From Nonomuraea jabiensis (GTDB lineage Bacteria > Actinomycetota > Actinomycetes > Streptosporangiales > Streptosporangiaceae): 64,000 nucleotides of DNA. The position numbers were made by a program, and so were the translations under genes. Numbering within the stretch: the first letter of the stretch is position 1; every line of letters starts with the position of its first letter. The notes beneath the pieces are model-generated. The model did no database searches, was not told the origin of the DNA, and worked only from the letters and a program-made list of their open reading frames with translations. Shown here piece after piece: positions 24,904 to 34,974 of the stretch. Location: NCBI RefSeq assembly GCF_014204795.1, contig NZ_JACHMB010000001.1, positions 7,452,501 through 7,516,500 on the forward strand. Reading direction: 5' to 3'.

Positions 24904-27900
24904 ATGGCGGAGATCCCCGCCCCGCAGGGCCTGCCCATCCTCGGCAACACGCTGCAGATTCCCTCTCACTCGCCGGTGGAGCACTTCATCCAGGTCGCCT
25001 CCCAGTACGACGAGGGCATCTTCCGGCTGGAGGTCGCCGGCCGCACGATCGTGCTGGTGTACGACCCCGACCTGGTCGCGGAGGTGTGCGACGAGAGCCG
25101 GTTCGTCAAGCGGATCAAGCCGCCGCTGACGATCGTGCGCGACTTCGCCGGTGACGGGCTCTTCACGGCCAACCCGGACGAGCCGGCCTGGGGGCACGCG
25201 CACCGCATCCTGATGCCGGCCTTCAGCCAGCGGGCCATGAAGGCGTACTACGGGCAGATGCTCGAGGTCGCCGAGCAGCTCGTCGAGTCGTGGGCAGCCC
25301 GCCAGGGGGAGGACCTGCCCGTCGCCGACGACATGACCAGGCTGACGCTGGACACGATCTCGCTCACCGGGTTCGGCTACCGCTTCCACTCCTTCGACTC
25401 GCCCGAGCTGCACCCGTTCCTGCAGGCCATGGGCGGCGCGCTCACCGAGGCCATGCTGCGCAACCAGCAGCTGCCGTTCGTCACCAAGCTCAAGCGCGGG
25501 CGCGAGGAGGCCTACCGGCGCGACATCGCCACCATGCAGTCGCTGGTCGACGACGTGATCAGGCAGCGCCGCGCCGAGGGCGCCACCGGCTCCAAGGACC
25601 TGCTCGGCCTCATGCTGGAGGCGTCCGACCCGCAGAGCGGCGCCCGCCTGTCCGACGAGAACATCCGCAACCAGGTCCTCACCTTCCTCATCGCCGGCCA
25701 CGAGACCACCAGCGGCCTGCTCTCCTTCGCCCTCTACAACCTGCTGCGCGAGCCGCACACCCTGGCCCGCGCCTACGAGGAGGTGGACCGGCTGCTGCCG
25801 GGCGACGAGCCGCCCACGTACGAGACGATCATGAAGCTCGACGTCATCGCGCGCATCCTGGAGGAGACGCTGCGGCACTGGTCGCCGATCCCGGCCTTCA
25901 ACGTCAGCGCGGTCGAGGACACCACGATCGGCGGCTACCCCATCGCCAGGGACCAGGGCGTCGGCGTGCTGCTGCCGGTGCTGCACCGCAACCCCAAGGC
26001 GTGGGAGCGGCCGGACGAGTTCGACATCGACCGCTGGCTGCCGGAGAACAAGCGGAGCCATCACCCCGGGGCCTACAAGCCGTTCGGCAACGGCGAGCGG
26101 GCCTGCATCGGCCGCCAGTTCGCGCTGACCGAGGCCAGGCTGGCGCTGGCGATGATCCTGCGGCGGTTCGCGATCTCCGACCCGAACGTCTACCGCATGA
26201 AGATCAAGCAGACCCTCACCCTCAAGCCCGACGGGTTCACGCTCAGGGTCCGCGAGCGGCGGGCGCACGAGCGGGCCGTCGTCGTGGTCCAGGAGGCCGA
26301 GGAGAGCGCGCAGCAGGAGATCGCCGTCACCGGCGTGCCGCTCACCGTCGCCTACGGCTCCAACCTCGGCACCAGCTCCGACATCGCCGAACGCCTGGCC
26401 GAGCGGGCCGGTCGCGCGGGCTTCGCCACGACGCTGACCTCGCTCGACGACATGACGCCGCCGAGCGAGGGCCTGCTGATCGTGGTCGCCTCCTCCTACA
26501 ACGGCAAGGCCCCCGACAACGCCCAGCGCTTCGACGCCCTGGAGACGCTGCCCGACCTGTCCGGGGTCCGGCTGGCCGTGCTCGGGTGCGGGAACACGCA
26601 GTGGCCCACGTACCAGGAGTTCCCGAAGCGCGCGTACGAGAAGCTGACGGCCGCCGGAGCGGTGCCGCTGATCGAGCGCGGCGAGGCCGACGCGGACGGC
26701 GACTTCGACGGCGACGTGACCGCCTGGACGGCCGGGCTGTGGGCGGCGCTGGCCGAGGAGTACTCGACTCCTGCGAATCTGGGCACCGAGAGCGCCGGGC
26801 CGCGTTACGAGATGGAGGTGCTCAGCGAGGCCGAGGTCAGGCCCTCGGTCGTCTCCTCGCGCGCCTTCCCGCTGACCGTCGTCTCCAACGAGGAGCTGAC
26901 CTCCGACCCGACCGGCCTCTGGGACTTCTCGACCGAGGCGCCGCGCCCCGGCGTGCGCTCCATCGTGGCCCGGCTGCCCGAAGGCGTCACCTACTCGGCG
27001 GGCGACCACGTGGCCGTCTTCGCCAAGAACGACCCCGAGCTGGTGGAGTGGGCGCTGCGCTGCCTGCGCGTCCCCCGCGAGCAGGTGGTACGGCTGCGCG
27101 CCGCCGGAACCACCCACCTGCCCGTGGACACGCCGGTCACGGCGGGCCTGCTGCTGACCGAGTTCGCCGAGCTGCAGGAGGTGGCCACCAGGTCCGACCT
27201 GGAGGCGCTGGCCGCGCACACCGCCTGCCCCTGGACCAAGAGCCAGCTCGCCGAGCTGACCGCGAACTACGCCGACGAGATCCTCGCCAAGCGCGTCTCC
27301 CCGCTGACCCTGCTCGACCGCTTCCCGGCGATCGAGCTGCCGCTGCCGGTGTTCCTGGAGCTGGCCGGGCCGATCAAGCCCCGCTACTACTCCGTCTCCT
27401 CCTCGCCGCTGGCCGACCCCTCGCTCGTGCGCCTCACCGTCGGCCTCGTCGAGGGCCCCGCCTGGTCCGGCACGGGCACCTACCAGGGCATGTGCTCGGC
27501 CTACCTCGCCGGGCTGAAGGAGGGCGAGGTCTTCTACGGCTACATCCGCGTGCCCGCGCCGCCGTTCCGGCTGCCGGACGACCCGGCCACGCCGGTGATC
27601 CTCGTCGGCCCCGGCACCGGCTTCGCGCCGCTGCGCGGCTTCATCGAGGAGCGCCTGCTGGCGGGGGCTCCCGGCCGCGCCGCCGTCTTCACCGGCTGCC
27701 GCCACCCGCAGCACGACGACCTGTACGCGGACGACCTGTCCCGCTGGGGCGTGCCTAGGCACACCGCGTACTCCGCCGTGCCGGGGCACCCGTACCGGTT
27801 CGTCCAGGACGCCATCGCGGCGCACGCAGACGAGGTGTGGGAGCTGCTGTCGCAGGGCGCGTACGTGTACGTCTGCGGGGACGGGCTGCGGATGGCTCCG

Positions 27901-28014
27901 GCGGTGCGGCAGGCGCTGCTGGACATCCACCGGTCACGGACGGGGGAGGACGGGGCCGGGTGGCTGGCCGACCTGGAGTCCTCCGGCCGCTACCAACAGG
28001 ACGTCTTCGCCTAA
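24904..28014 (+). CDS. CYP102-type self-sufficient P450 / NADPH reductase fusion
   Basis: 1036 residues: a P450BM3-like fatty acid hydroxylase with heme domain (1-470), FMN flavodoxin domain (about 475-640) and FAD/NADPH reductase (about 670-1036). Visible landmarks: I-helix AGHETTSG, ExxR in EETLRHW, heme loop FGNGERACIGRQ with C401, FMN loop AYGSNLGTSSD, FAD motif RYYSVSSSP and NADPH motif VGPGTGFAPLRGF. R47 and F87 of P450BM3 align at the same numbers, while the Tyr51 partner is a Leu here, which may shift carboxylate anchoring. Soluble; expected to hydroxylate medium/long-chain fatty acids or other lipids near the omega end. ATG 24904 follows AAGGGAGCA. Divergent from its probable TetR repressor. 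Confidence 0.96.
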   Translation: MAEIPAPQGLPILGNTLQIPSHSPVEHFIQVASQYDEGIFRLEVAGRTIVLVYDPDLVAEVCDESRFVKRIKPPLTIVRDFAGDGLFTANPDEPAWGHAHRILMPAFSQRAMKAYYGQMLEVAEQLVESWAARQGEDLPVADDMTRLTLDTISLTGFGYRFHSFDSPELHPFLQAMGGALTEAMLRNQQLPFVTKLKRGREEAYRRDIATMQSLVDDVIRQRRAEGATGSKDLLGLMLEASDPQSGARLSDENIRNQVLTFLIAGHETTSGLLSFALYNLLREPHTLARAYEEVDRLLPGDEPPTYETIMKLDVIARILEETLRHWSPIPAFNVSAVEDTTIGGYPIARDQGVGVLLPVLHRNPKAWERPDEFDIDRWLPENKRSHHPGAYKPFGNGERACIGRQFALTEARLALAMILRRFAISDPNVYRMKIKQTLTLKPDGFTLRVRERRAHERAVVVVQEAEESAQQEIAVTGVPLTVAYGSNLGTSSDIAERLAERAGRAGFATTLTSLDDMTPPSEGLLIVVASSYNGKAPDNAQRFDALETLPDLSGVRLAVLGCGNTQWPTYQEFPKRAYEKLTAAGAVPLIERGEADADGDFDGDVTAWTAGLWAALAEEYSTPANLGTESAGPRYEMEVLSEAEVRPSVVSSRAFPLTVVSNEELTSDPTGLWDFSTEAPRPGVRSIVARLPEGVTYSAGDHVAVFAKNDPELVEWALRCLRVPREQVVRLRAAGTTHLPVDTPVTAGLLLTEFAELQEVATRSDLEALAAHTACPWTKSQLAELTANYADEILAKRVSPLTLLDRFPAIELPLPVFLELAGPIKPRYYSVSSSPLADPSLVRLTVGLVEGPAWSGTGTYQGMCSAYLAGLKEGEVFYGYIRVPAPPFRLPDDPATPVILVGPGTGFAPLRGFIEERLLAGAPGRAAVFTGCRHPQHDDLYADDLSRWGVPRHTAYSAVPGHPYRFVQDAIAAHADEVWELLSQGAYVYVCGDGLRMAPAVRQALLDIHRSRTGEDGAGWLADLESSGRYQQDVFA

Positions 28015-28276
28015 CCCGCCCTCCGGCCCTCTACGGGCGGCGAGCGGCGGTGCGGCGGGGCTACTCGTCCTGCGGGGAGCGCGGCGGGTGGCCTTCGGGC
28101 GTCGCGTCGGCGGGGTGTCGTGCGGTGGGGGCCGGCGCTCTTGTACGGCGCGTGGCGGTGGGGCGTATTCAAGGTGCGAGATCAGTGGCGTGGCGGGTGC
28201 AGGGCGTGAGACCCCGGCCTCGTGCGTGGTTTGGGTGATGGCGGGGCTGGCCGGGGGTGCGGAGGAGGGGCGTACC
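28015..28276. other. Intergenic stretch after CYP102
   Basis: Together with the following leader this makes 411 bases without a large gene. A weak hairpin (CCCGCC / GGGCGG, about 28016-28041) directly after the P450 stop may terminate its transcript. The rest is G-rich on the plus strand; I see no motif or convincing ORF until the ribosome binding site at 28261. Confidence 0.5.
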
Positions 28277-28345
28277 ATGACCTGCGGAAACCTGCGACAG
28301 CCCTTTATCGACATTCCGGACTTAACACTGCATGCTGGGATATAA
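28277..28345 (+). CDS. Putative 22-residue leader ORF
   Basis: ATG preceded by an unusually strong purine tract (GGAGGAGGGG, 28261-28270). It encodes MTCGNLRQPFIDIPDLTLHA-GI and ends in TAA. It contains a TTA leucine codon (28322-28324), rare in such genomes and the target of bldA tRNA in Streptomyces. Its 3' end runs into the inverted repeat 28330-28356, the arrangement of a translational attenuator in front of the ACT-domain gene. Coding is unproven. Confidence 0.4.
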   Translation: MTCGNLRQPFIDIPDLTLHAGI

Positions 28346-28356
28346 CCGCAGCATGC
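28330..28356. promoter_or_regulatory. Inverted repeat GCATGCTG / CAGCATGC
   Basis: Exact eight-base arms (28330-28337, 28349-28356) with an 11-base AT-rich centre (GATATAACC). It overlaps the end of the leader ORF and lies 70 bases before the ACT-domain start. Either an operator or an RNA stem whose formation would depend on ribosomes finishing the leader. Confidence 0.5.
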
Positions 28357-28425
28357 GTGACATATCCATGGAACATGCTCGAAACTTTTCCACGGCACTG
28401 TGAGAGCCTCTGAAAGGAGGCGGCA

Positions 28426-29034
28426 ATGCTGCTGCGACTGAGGGTGTCGCTGCCGGATCGGCCGGGCGGCCTTGGCCAGGTCGCCAAGTCTCTTGGAGCG
28501 CTGGGCGCGGACATCATGCAGGTCACCGTGCTCGAACGCGAGGCCGGACGGGCCGTGGACGATTTCACTGTTTCCTGGCCAGGGCCGGTGACCGCCTCAG
28601 AGGCTCGCGATCGATTGTCGGCCATGCCGGGTGTACGGGTGGAGGGCGTCTGGGCGACCAAGGAGGTGCCGGGCTCGGCGCTGGACTACGACCTTCTCAT
28701 GCACGTCGTGTCCCAGCCCGCCCGGGGATTCGCCGCGCTGGTGGACGCGCTGCCGGGATTGTGCGGGGCGGAGTGGTCGGTGGCGCTGGCCGACGGTGCC
28801 GTACGGCACGCCTCGCTGGCCGCGCCCGCGAAGTTCGAGCTGAACCTGCCGGAACCCCCGCCGCGGGCCGCCACCATGGACGCCAACGAACTGCGCCTGA
28901 TGTTGCTGCCGGTGGTGGCGCAGGGGCTGCACCTGGTGGTCGCCAGGGCGGACGGGCCGGTGTTCCACCGCGCCGAGCTGGAGCGCGCCGCCCGCATCGT
29001 GGACGTGGTCGCCAAGCTGGCCGCCCGCGCCTGA
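28426..29034 (+). CDS. ACT-domain protein
   Basis: 202 residues, ATG eight bases after a near-perfect AAAGGAGG. The first 75 residues form an ACT domain (LRLRVSLPDRPGGLGQVAKSLGALGADIMQVTVLE), a small-molecule (often amino acid) sensor fold. A central linker leads to a GAF-like or second small alpha/beta domain (about 95-202) with no catalytic motif. Stand-alone ACT proteins of this type in actinomycetes are poorly characterised. The upstream leader-like ORF and inverted repeat hint at attenuation. No operon partner: the next gene is convergent. Confidence 0.85.
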   Translation: MLLRLRVSLPDRPGGLGQVAKSLGALGADIMQVTVLEREAGRAVDDFTVSWPGPVTASEARDRLSAMPGVRVEGVWATKEVPGSALDYDLLMHVVSQPARGFAALVDALPGLCGAEWSVALADGAVRHASLAAPAKFELNLPEPPPRAATMDANELRLMLLPVVAQGLHLVVARADGPVFHRAELERAARIVDVVAKLAARA

Positions 29035-29051
29035 CCGGGGGCGGATGTTCG

Positions 29052-29408
29052 CTAGTCGTGACGGGGCAGGCCGGACACCTCGTGGCCGGCATGGAACAGG
29101 GCTTCCGCTATGAGAGCCCGTACGTGGGAGTCGCGTGCGCGGTAGAGCACGCGATGCCCGTCCCTGCGGGTGCCGACCAGTCCCGCCAGCCGGAGCTTGG
29201 CGAGGTGCTGCGACACCGACGGGCGGGGCACGCCGATGGCCTCGGCAAGCGAGTTCACATCCTTCTCGCCCGATGAGAGCAACCACATCAGCCTCAGCCG
29301 GGTGCCGTCGCTGAGCATGCGGAAGGCGTCCACCGCCGCGTTCACCTGGGCGAGAGTGGGTTGCTCCTGCGACTGGTCGGCACCTGAGACGTTGTCGCGT
29401 GCGTACAT
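29052..29408 (-). CDS. ArsR/SmtB-family regulator
   Basis: 118 residues with a winged helix-turn-helix (FRMLSDGTRLRLMWLLSSGEKDVN, then AIGVPRPSVSQHLAKLRLAGLV). C-terminal residues DSHVRALIAEALFHAGH provide Asp and His ligands at the positions of the alpha-5 zinc site of SmtB/CzrA-type sensors, so zinc or cobalt sensing is likely. It is divergent from a CDF metal-efflux gene, the usual pairing, although that transporter is now broken. Confidence 0.92.
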   Translation of the reverse strand: MYARDNVSGADQSQEQPTLAQVNAAVDAFRMLSDGTRLRLMWLLSSGEKDVNSLAEAIGVPRPSVSQHLAKLRLAGLVGTRRDGHRVLYRARDSHVRALIAEALFHAGHEVSGLPRHD

Positions 29409-29430
29409 GACTACATAGCCTGGTCAAAAG

Positions 29431-29447
29431 GCTTGAATTGCGCAAGC
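29431..29447. promoter_or_regulatory. Dyad GCTTG-N7-CAAGC, possible ArsR operator
   Basis: Five-base arms (29431-29435 and 29443-29447) with an AT-rich centre between the arsR and CDF starts. ArsR-family operators are commonly AT-centred dyads in this position. Weak on sequence alone. Confidence 0.35.
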
Positions 29448-29457
29448 GAGGGATGCC

Positions 29458-30116
29458 ATGACCGGCCACAGGGACCATGATCCACACGGACCCGGGCGCC
29501 TCGGAGCCCGGGTGGCGCGCACGGTCGCGGCGCACCATCCGTTCAGCGCCCACACCCACGGCAGCGCCGGCAAGACCGATGCCGCCCTGGAGGCCGGCAG
29601 TCGCGGCATGCGCGTGCTGGCCGTCTCGTTCGCCGTCCTGATGGTCACCGCCGCCGTCCAGGCGGGGATCGTCATGGTCTCCGGGTCGGTCGCGCTGCTC
29701 GGCGACACCCTGCACAACGTGACCGACGCGCTCACCGCCGTCCCGCTGGCGATCGCGTTCTCGATCGGCCGCCGCGCCGCCACCCGGCGCTTCACCTACG
29801 GGTACGGCAGGGCCGAGGACCTCGCGGGCATCGTCATCGTCCTGCTGATCGCCGCCTCGGCGGCCCTGGCCGGATACGAGGCCGTCACCCGGCTGCTGAA
29901 CCCCCAGGACCTCCGGGCCGTCGGATGGGTGGCGGGGGCGGCCGTGGTGGGGTTCGCGGGGAACGAGTGGGTGGCCCGCTAGCGGATCAGGGCGGGCCGG
30001 GAGATCGGCTCATCCACCAGTTGCCGCGGCTGAGAGCCGCCACCGTCCACACCGACCCGGACGGTCCCGCGGGCGCCGACCACCACGCCAGCCTGTCCAG
30101 CCACCGGTCGAGCTGA
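29458..30116 (+). pseudogene. Decayed cation diffusion facilitator (CDF) metal efflux gene
   Basis: The reading frame from ATG 29458 has 174 residues: a His-rich N-terminus (TGHRDHDPHG, HPFSAHTHGS), then helices one to about four of a CDF transporter with the metal-site motif LLGDTLHNVTD (D83, H86, D90). It halts at TAG 29980-29982, where family members read GNEWVARYRIR; here Tyr is a stop. In-frame similarity (RIRAGREIGS) continues for about nine codons past the stop. Immediately after, in another frame, the typical CDF C-terminal end appears (HQLPRLRAATVHTDPDG, GADHHASL) to TGA 30116. So the gene carries both a nonsense codon and an internal deletion of the region encoding the last helices. 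Paired with a divergent ArsR. Confidence 0.85.
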
Positions 30117-30186
30117 TGCCCCGGGGTGCGGTCCGGAACCCTCCCTTGACCGCGCGCCGAGCGTGAGGAACGCTGAACGGGAGACG

Positions 30187-31422
30187 ATGCCGGGGGCATT
30201 ACGCGTGAGGCGTCCATTCATCACCTTGCTGTCCGCCAACGCTCTGTCCGTCACCGGAAACGTGCTCTCCATGCTCGCCGTCCCCTGGTTCGTCCTGGAG
30301 ACCACGGGAAGCGCCGGGCTCACGGGGCTGGCCGCCTTCGCCACCACCTTCCCCATCGTCATCTCCGCCGCGTTCGGCGCCACGCTGGTGGACTGGCTGG
30401 GGTTCCGCGGGGCGAGCGTGGTGTCCGACCTGGTGAGCGGGGTCGTCGTCCTCGCCGTTCCGGCGCTGCTCCTGACGACCGGGCTGTCCTATCCGCTCCT
30501 GCTGTTCCTGCTGTTCGTACGGTGGCTGGCCGCCACGCCGGGGGAGACGGCGCGCAAGGCCATGCTGCCCGACCTGTCGGCCCTCGGCGGCGTCCGCATC
30601 GAGCACGCGACGGCGGCGTACGACGGCGCCAGCCGCGGCGCGACCATGGTGGGCGCCCCGCTCGCCGGCGTCCTGATCCTCTGGGCGGGACCGAGCACGC
30701 TCCTCATCGTCGACGGCGTCACCTTCCTCCTGTCGGCGGCGCTCATCGCCGCCGGGGTCCCGCGCATCGAGAACGCCGGCCGCGAACCTGGCGGCTACCT
30801 GCGCGACCTGCGAGACGGCCTGGCCTTCCTCTGGCGCGACCGCCTGCAGATGAGCGCCACCAGCATGATCGTGGTCGTCAACATGCTCGACACGGGCGTG
30901 ACGCAGGTGCTGCTGGTCCTGTACGCCCGCGACGTGGCAGGCGACCCCCGCGCGTTCGGCCTGCTCACCGGCGCGCTCGGGGCGGGCGCCGTGGCGGGGA
31001 CGATCGTGTACGGGGCCGCCGGCGAACGATTACCCATGAGGCTGACCTACGGAGTGTGCTTCCTCATCGCCGGCGTCCCCCGCGTACTGGTCCTGGCGCT
31101 CGGCGTGCCGTTCCCCGTGGCGCTCGCCACGGCCGCGCTGTCCGGGTTCGCGGCCGGCGCGATCAACCCGATCCTCGGCATCCTGCAGTTCGGCCGCATC
31201 CCCGCCCCCATGAGAGCGCGGGCGCTCGGCACCATGACGGCCGCCGCGTACGCGGCCATGCCGGCCGGCGGGCTGCTGGCCGGCTCGCTCACCGAGCTGA
31301 CCGGCCTGCGGACCACGCTCTACGCGTTCGCCGGCCTCTACCTGATCACGTCCATCCCGCCGTTCGTCTGCCGGGCCTGGCGGGAGCTGGATCGGTCGTC
31401 TCCAGCAGCGCCGACTCCGTGA
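30187..31422 (+). CDS. MFS transporter
   Basis: 411 residues, about 12 membrane helices in two halves (ITLLSANALSVTGNVLSMLAV at the start; second half from about 215). The pattern is that of MFS_3/enterobactin-exporter-like proteins used for siderophore or drug export. ATG 30187 follows GGGAGA closely; GTG 30163 is the alternative. Codon 282 is TTA (31030-31032), a possible bldA target. The 3' end overlaps the convergent sugar kinase gene by 77 bases. Substrate unknown. Confidence 0.88.
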   Translation: MPGALRVRRPFITLLSANALSVTGNVLSMLAVPWFVLETTGSAGLTGLAAFATTFPIVISAAFGATLVDWLGFRGASVVSDLVSGVVVLAVPALLLTTGLSYPLLLFLLFVRWLAATPGETARKAMLPDLSALGGVRIEHATAAYDGASRGATMVGAPLAGVLILWAGPSTLLIVDGVTFLLSAALIAAGVPRIENAGREPGGYLRDLRDGLAFLWRDRLQMSATSMIVVVNMLDTGVTQVLLVLYARDVAGDPRAFGLLTGALGAGAVAGTIVYGAAGERLPMRLTYGVCFLIAGVPRVLVLALGVPFPVALATAALSGFAAGAINPILGILQFGRIPAPMRARALGTMTAAAYAAMPAGGLLAGSLTELTGLRTTLYAFAGLYLITSIPPFVCRAWRELDRSSPAAPTP

Positions 31423-32257
31423 TCGGGGACTCGTGCGTGCCGGCGACCGTGCACGCGTGCGCCCCGGCTGTCGCGCCCAGCCGTACGCACTCCTCCAGCG
31501 ACCGGCCGCGCAAGGTGCCGTACAGGAAGCCGGAGACGAACGCGTCGCCCGCGCCGTTGCTGTCGGCCACCGGCCCGGGCAGCGGCGCGGCCGGGAAGGC
31601 GCGCACGCCGGAGTCGCGCGTCAGGACGAGGCAGCCGTCGGCCCCGCGCGTGCAGACGACGGTGTGGGCGCGGCCGCGCCCGAGGATGTCGCGCATCGTG
31701 GCGGCCGGGTCGGCCAGCGCGGTGGCCGACAGGAACACCAGGTCGGACCGGTAGGCGAAGTCCTTGTGGTAGTCGTTGGCGCCGTCCCAGTCGTGCAGGT
31801 CGGTGGAGATCGGCGTGCCGTCGAGGTCGGGGTAGACGTGGCGGCAGAAGTCCATGATCGACAGGTGGACGTGCCTGGCGCGCGTGTTCGCGTACAGCTC
31901 GCGCGGCAGGCGCTCGTCCGGCGTGACCTTCGGGTCGTGGAGCGAGGTGCGGCGGCCGTCCGGGCCCACGAGCAGGACGCTGCGCCGGGTGCCCGCCGCC
32001 GCGGGCCCGAAGGAGCAGTCGACCTCGCGCAGCGCCTGGCGGACCAGGGCGCCCTGCGGATCGTCGCCGATCAGGTCGGCGAAGGCGACGGCGAGCCCGA
32101 GCGCGTGGCAGCCCAGTGCCACGCCCGCGCCCGTGTTGCCGATCCGGTCGACGACCGGGGGCACGTGGTAGGTGTCCTGGTACGGCAGCGGCAGCTCCGG
32201 CACGTACACCGTCGTATCGATCCCCGCACCACCCAGGATCAAAATGTCGCGGGTCAC
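31346..32257 (-). CDS. PfkB-family carbohydrate kinase
   Basis: 303 residues, GTG start overlapping the lacI stop (GTGA). Ribokinase fold: N-terminal ILILGGAGIDTTVYV, substrate-binding DRIGNTGAGVALGCHALGL and the C-terminal anion hole with the catalytic Asp, DSNGAGDAFVSGFLYG. Phosphorylates a sugar using ATP; fructose, ribose, ketohexose or an aminosugar are possible. As third gene of the alpha-glucosidase-lacI-pfkB operon it may phosphorylate the monosaccharide released by the glucosidase. About 25 C-terminal residues are encoded opposite the MFS gene's 3' end. Confidence 0.92.
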   Translation of the reverse strand: MTRDILILGGAGIDTTVYVPELPLPYQDTYHVPPVVDRIGNTGAGVALGCHALGLAVAFADLIGDDPQGALVRQALREVDCSFGPAAAGTRRSVLLVGPDGRRTSLHDPKVTPDERLPRELYANTRARHVHLSIMDFCRHVYPDLDGTPISTDLHDWDGANDYHKDFAYRSDLVFLSATALADPAATMRDILGRGRAHTVVCTRGADGCLVLTRDSGVRAFPAAPLPGPVADSNGAGDAFVSGFLYGTLRGRSLEECVRLGATAGAHACTVAGTHESPITESALLETTDPAPARPGRRTAGWT

Positions 32258-33284
32258 CGGTTGACCAGCGGGCCTGAGCCGGTGGAGCCGCGGACGACGA
32301 GCTCCGGCTGGAAGATCAGCTCGACGTGCTTGGCGGGGGCGCCGTTCACCTCTTCGAGCAGCGTCTGCACGGCCGCCGAGGCCATCGCGCCGATCGGCTT
32401 GCGTACGGTGGTCAGCGGCGGGTCGGTGAACGCGATCAGCGGCGAGTCGTCGAAGCCCACCACGGACACCTCTCCCGGCACCGACAGCCCCCGCTCCCGG
32501 CAGGCGCGGATCGCGCCCAGCGCCATCAGGTCGCTCGCGCACACGATGCCGGTGCAGCCGCGGGCCAGCAGCTGCGCGGCGGCCGCCTGCCCGCCCTCGA
32601 CGGAGAACAGCGAGTGGGCGATCAGCTCGTCGACGTCGGTCGCGCCGAGCAGCTGCGCCATGGCCTGCTTGTAGCCCTCGATCTTCCTGATCACCGGCAC
32701 GAACCTGCGCGGCCCCAGCGCGATCCCGATCCGCTCGTGGCCGAGGTCGACCAGGTGCTGCACGGACAGCCGGGCGGCCATGCGGTCGTCGGGCGAGATG
32801 AAGGGCGCGTTGATGTGCTCGCTGTAGCCGTCGACCAGCACGATCGGCAGCCCGCGGTCGGTCAGGCGGGTGTAGCGGTCCATGCGGGCGGTGCTGTCGG
32901 CGTGCAGCCCGGAGATGAACACGATGCCGCTCACTCCGCGATCGACCAGCAGCTCGGTGAACTCGTCCTCCGGCGCGCCGCCGGGCAGCTGGGTGCACAG
33001 GACCGGCGTGTAGCCGTGCTGGGTCAGCGCCTTCTCGATGGCCTGCGCGAACGCGGGGAAGATCGGGTTGTCCAGCTCCGGCGTCACCAGGCCGACCAGC
33101 CCGTTGCTGCGCTGGCGCAGCCGGGGCGGGCGCTCGTAGCCCATGAGGTCGAGCGCGGTCATCACCGCCTGGCGGGTGGCGGCCGAGACACCGGGTTTGC
33201 CGTTGAGCACCCTGCTGACCGTGGCCTCACTCACCCCGGCCTGGGCGGCGATGTCGGCGAGGCGAGCGTGACCGTTCATGCCAC

Positions 33285-33288
<4 letters not shown>
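32254..33288 (-). CDS. LacI-family transcriptional regulator
   Basis: 344 residues. The N-terminal HTH (LADIAAQAGVSEATVSRVLN) and hinge helix (RLRQRSNGLVGLV region) precede a periplasmic-binding-protein-like effector domain (GIVCASDLMALGAIRA, VVGFDDSPLIAF). GTG 33288 overlaps the preceding stop (GTGA) with GGAAAG upstream; ATG 33279 is also possible. It sits in the middle of the glucosidase operon and is the natural candidate for the GCAAG-containing dyads at 34779 and, by similarity, at 14846-14995. Effector probably maltose, maltodextrin or a sugar phosphate. Confidence 0.94.
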
Positions 33289-34745
<1,457 letters not shown>

Positions 34746-34778
34746 AGTCTCCCCCTGACGGTCCCGACTATGAAATCC

Positions 34779-34799
34779 CTTGCCGCAAGTTTACGCAAG
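34779..34799. promoter_or_regulatory. Operator-like CTTGCCGCAAG plus GCAAG half-site
   Basis: An 11-bp palindrome CTTGCCGCAAG (34779-34789) is followed six bases later by another GCAAG (34795-34799). CGCAAGTT is also found in dyad 2 upstream of malE. It lies 34 bases upstream of the alpha-glucosidase start in the 229-base divergent region with msiK. A further dyad, GTCACAGGTGAC (34942-34953), lies just before msiK. Confidence 0.55.
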
Positions 34800-34974
34800 C
34801 CCTTACATACCCCTCCAATACGGAAATTTCGGTGTAAGAACCCACAAAGCCCTCGACCGAAACGGCTGCGCAGGAGATTCTTTATGTCAAGGGTGGACAT
34901 CCAGCGTTAAGGCGCGATGTACTACCTCTTCAATCAGCCTCGTCACAGGTGACACGCGCGCAAGGTGTAGGCCC

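Noticed and set aside
28088..28345. 85-codon frame upstream of the ACT-domain gene
   Set aside because: Its first 63 codons show no GC third-position preference and no ribosome binding site; only the last 22 codons with their own strong site are kept as a possible leader.
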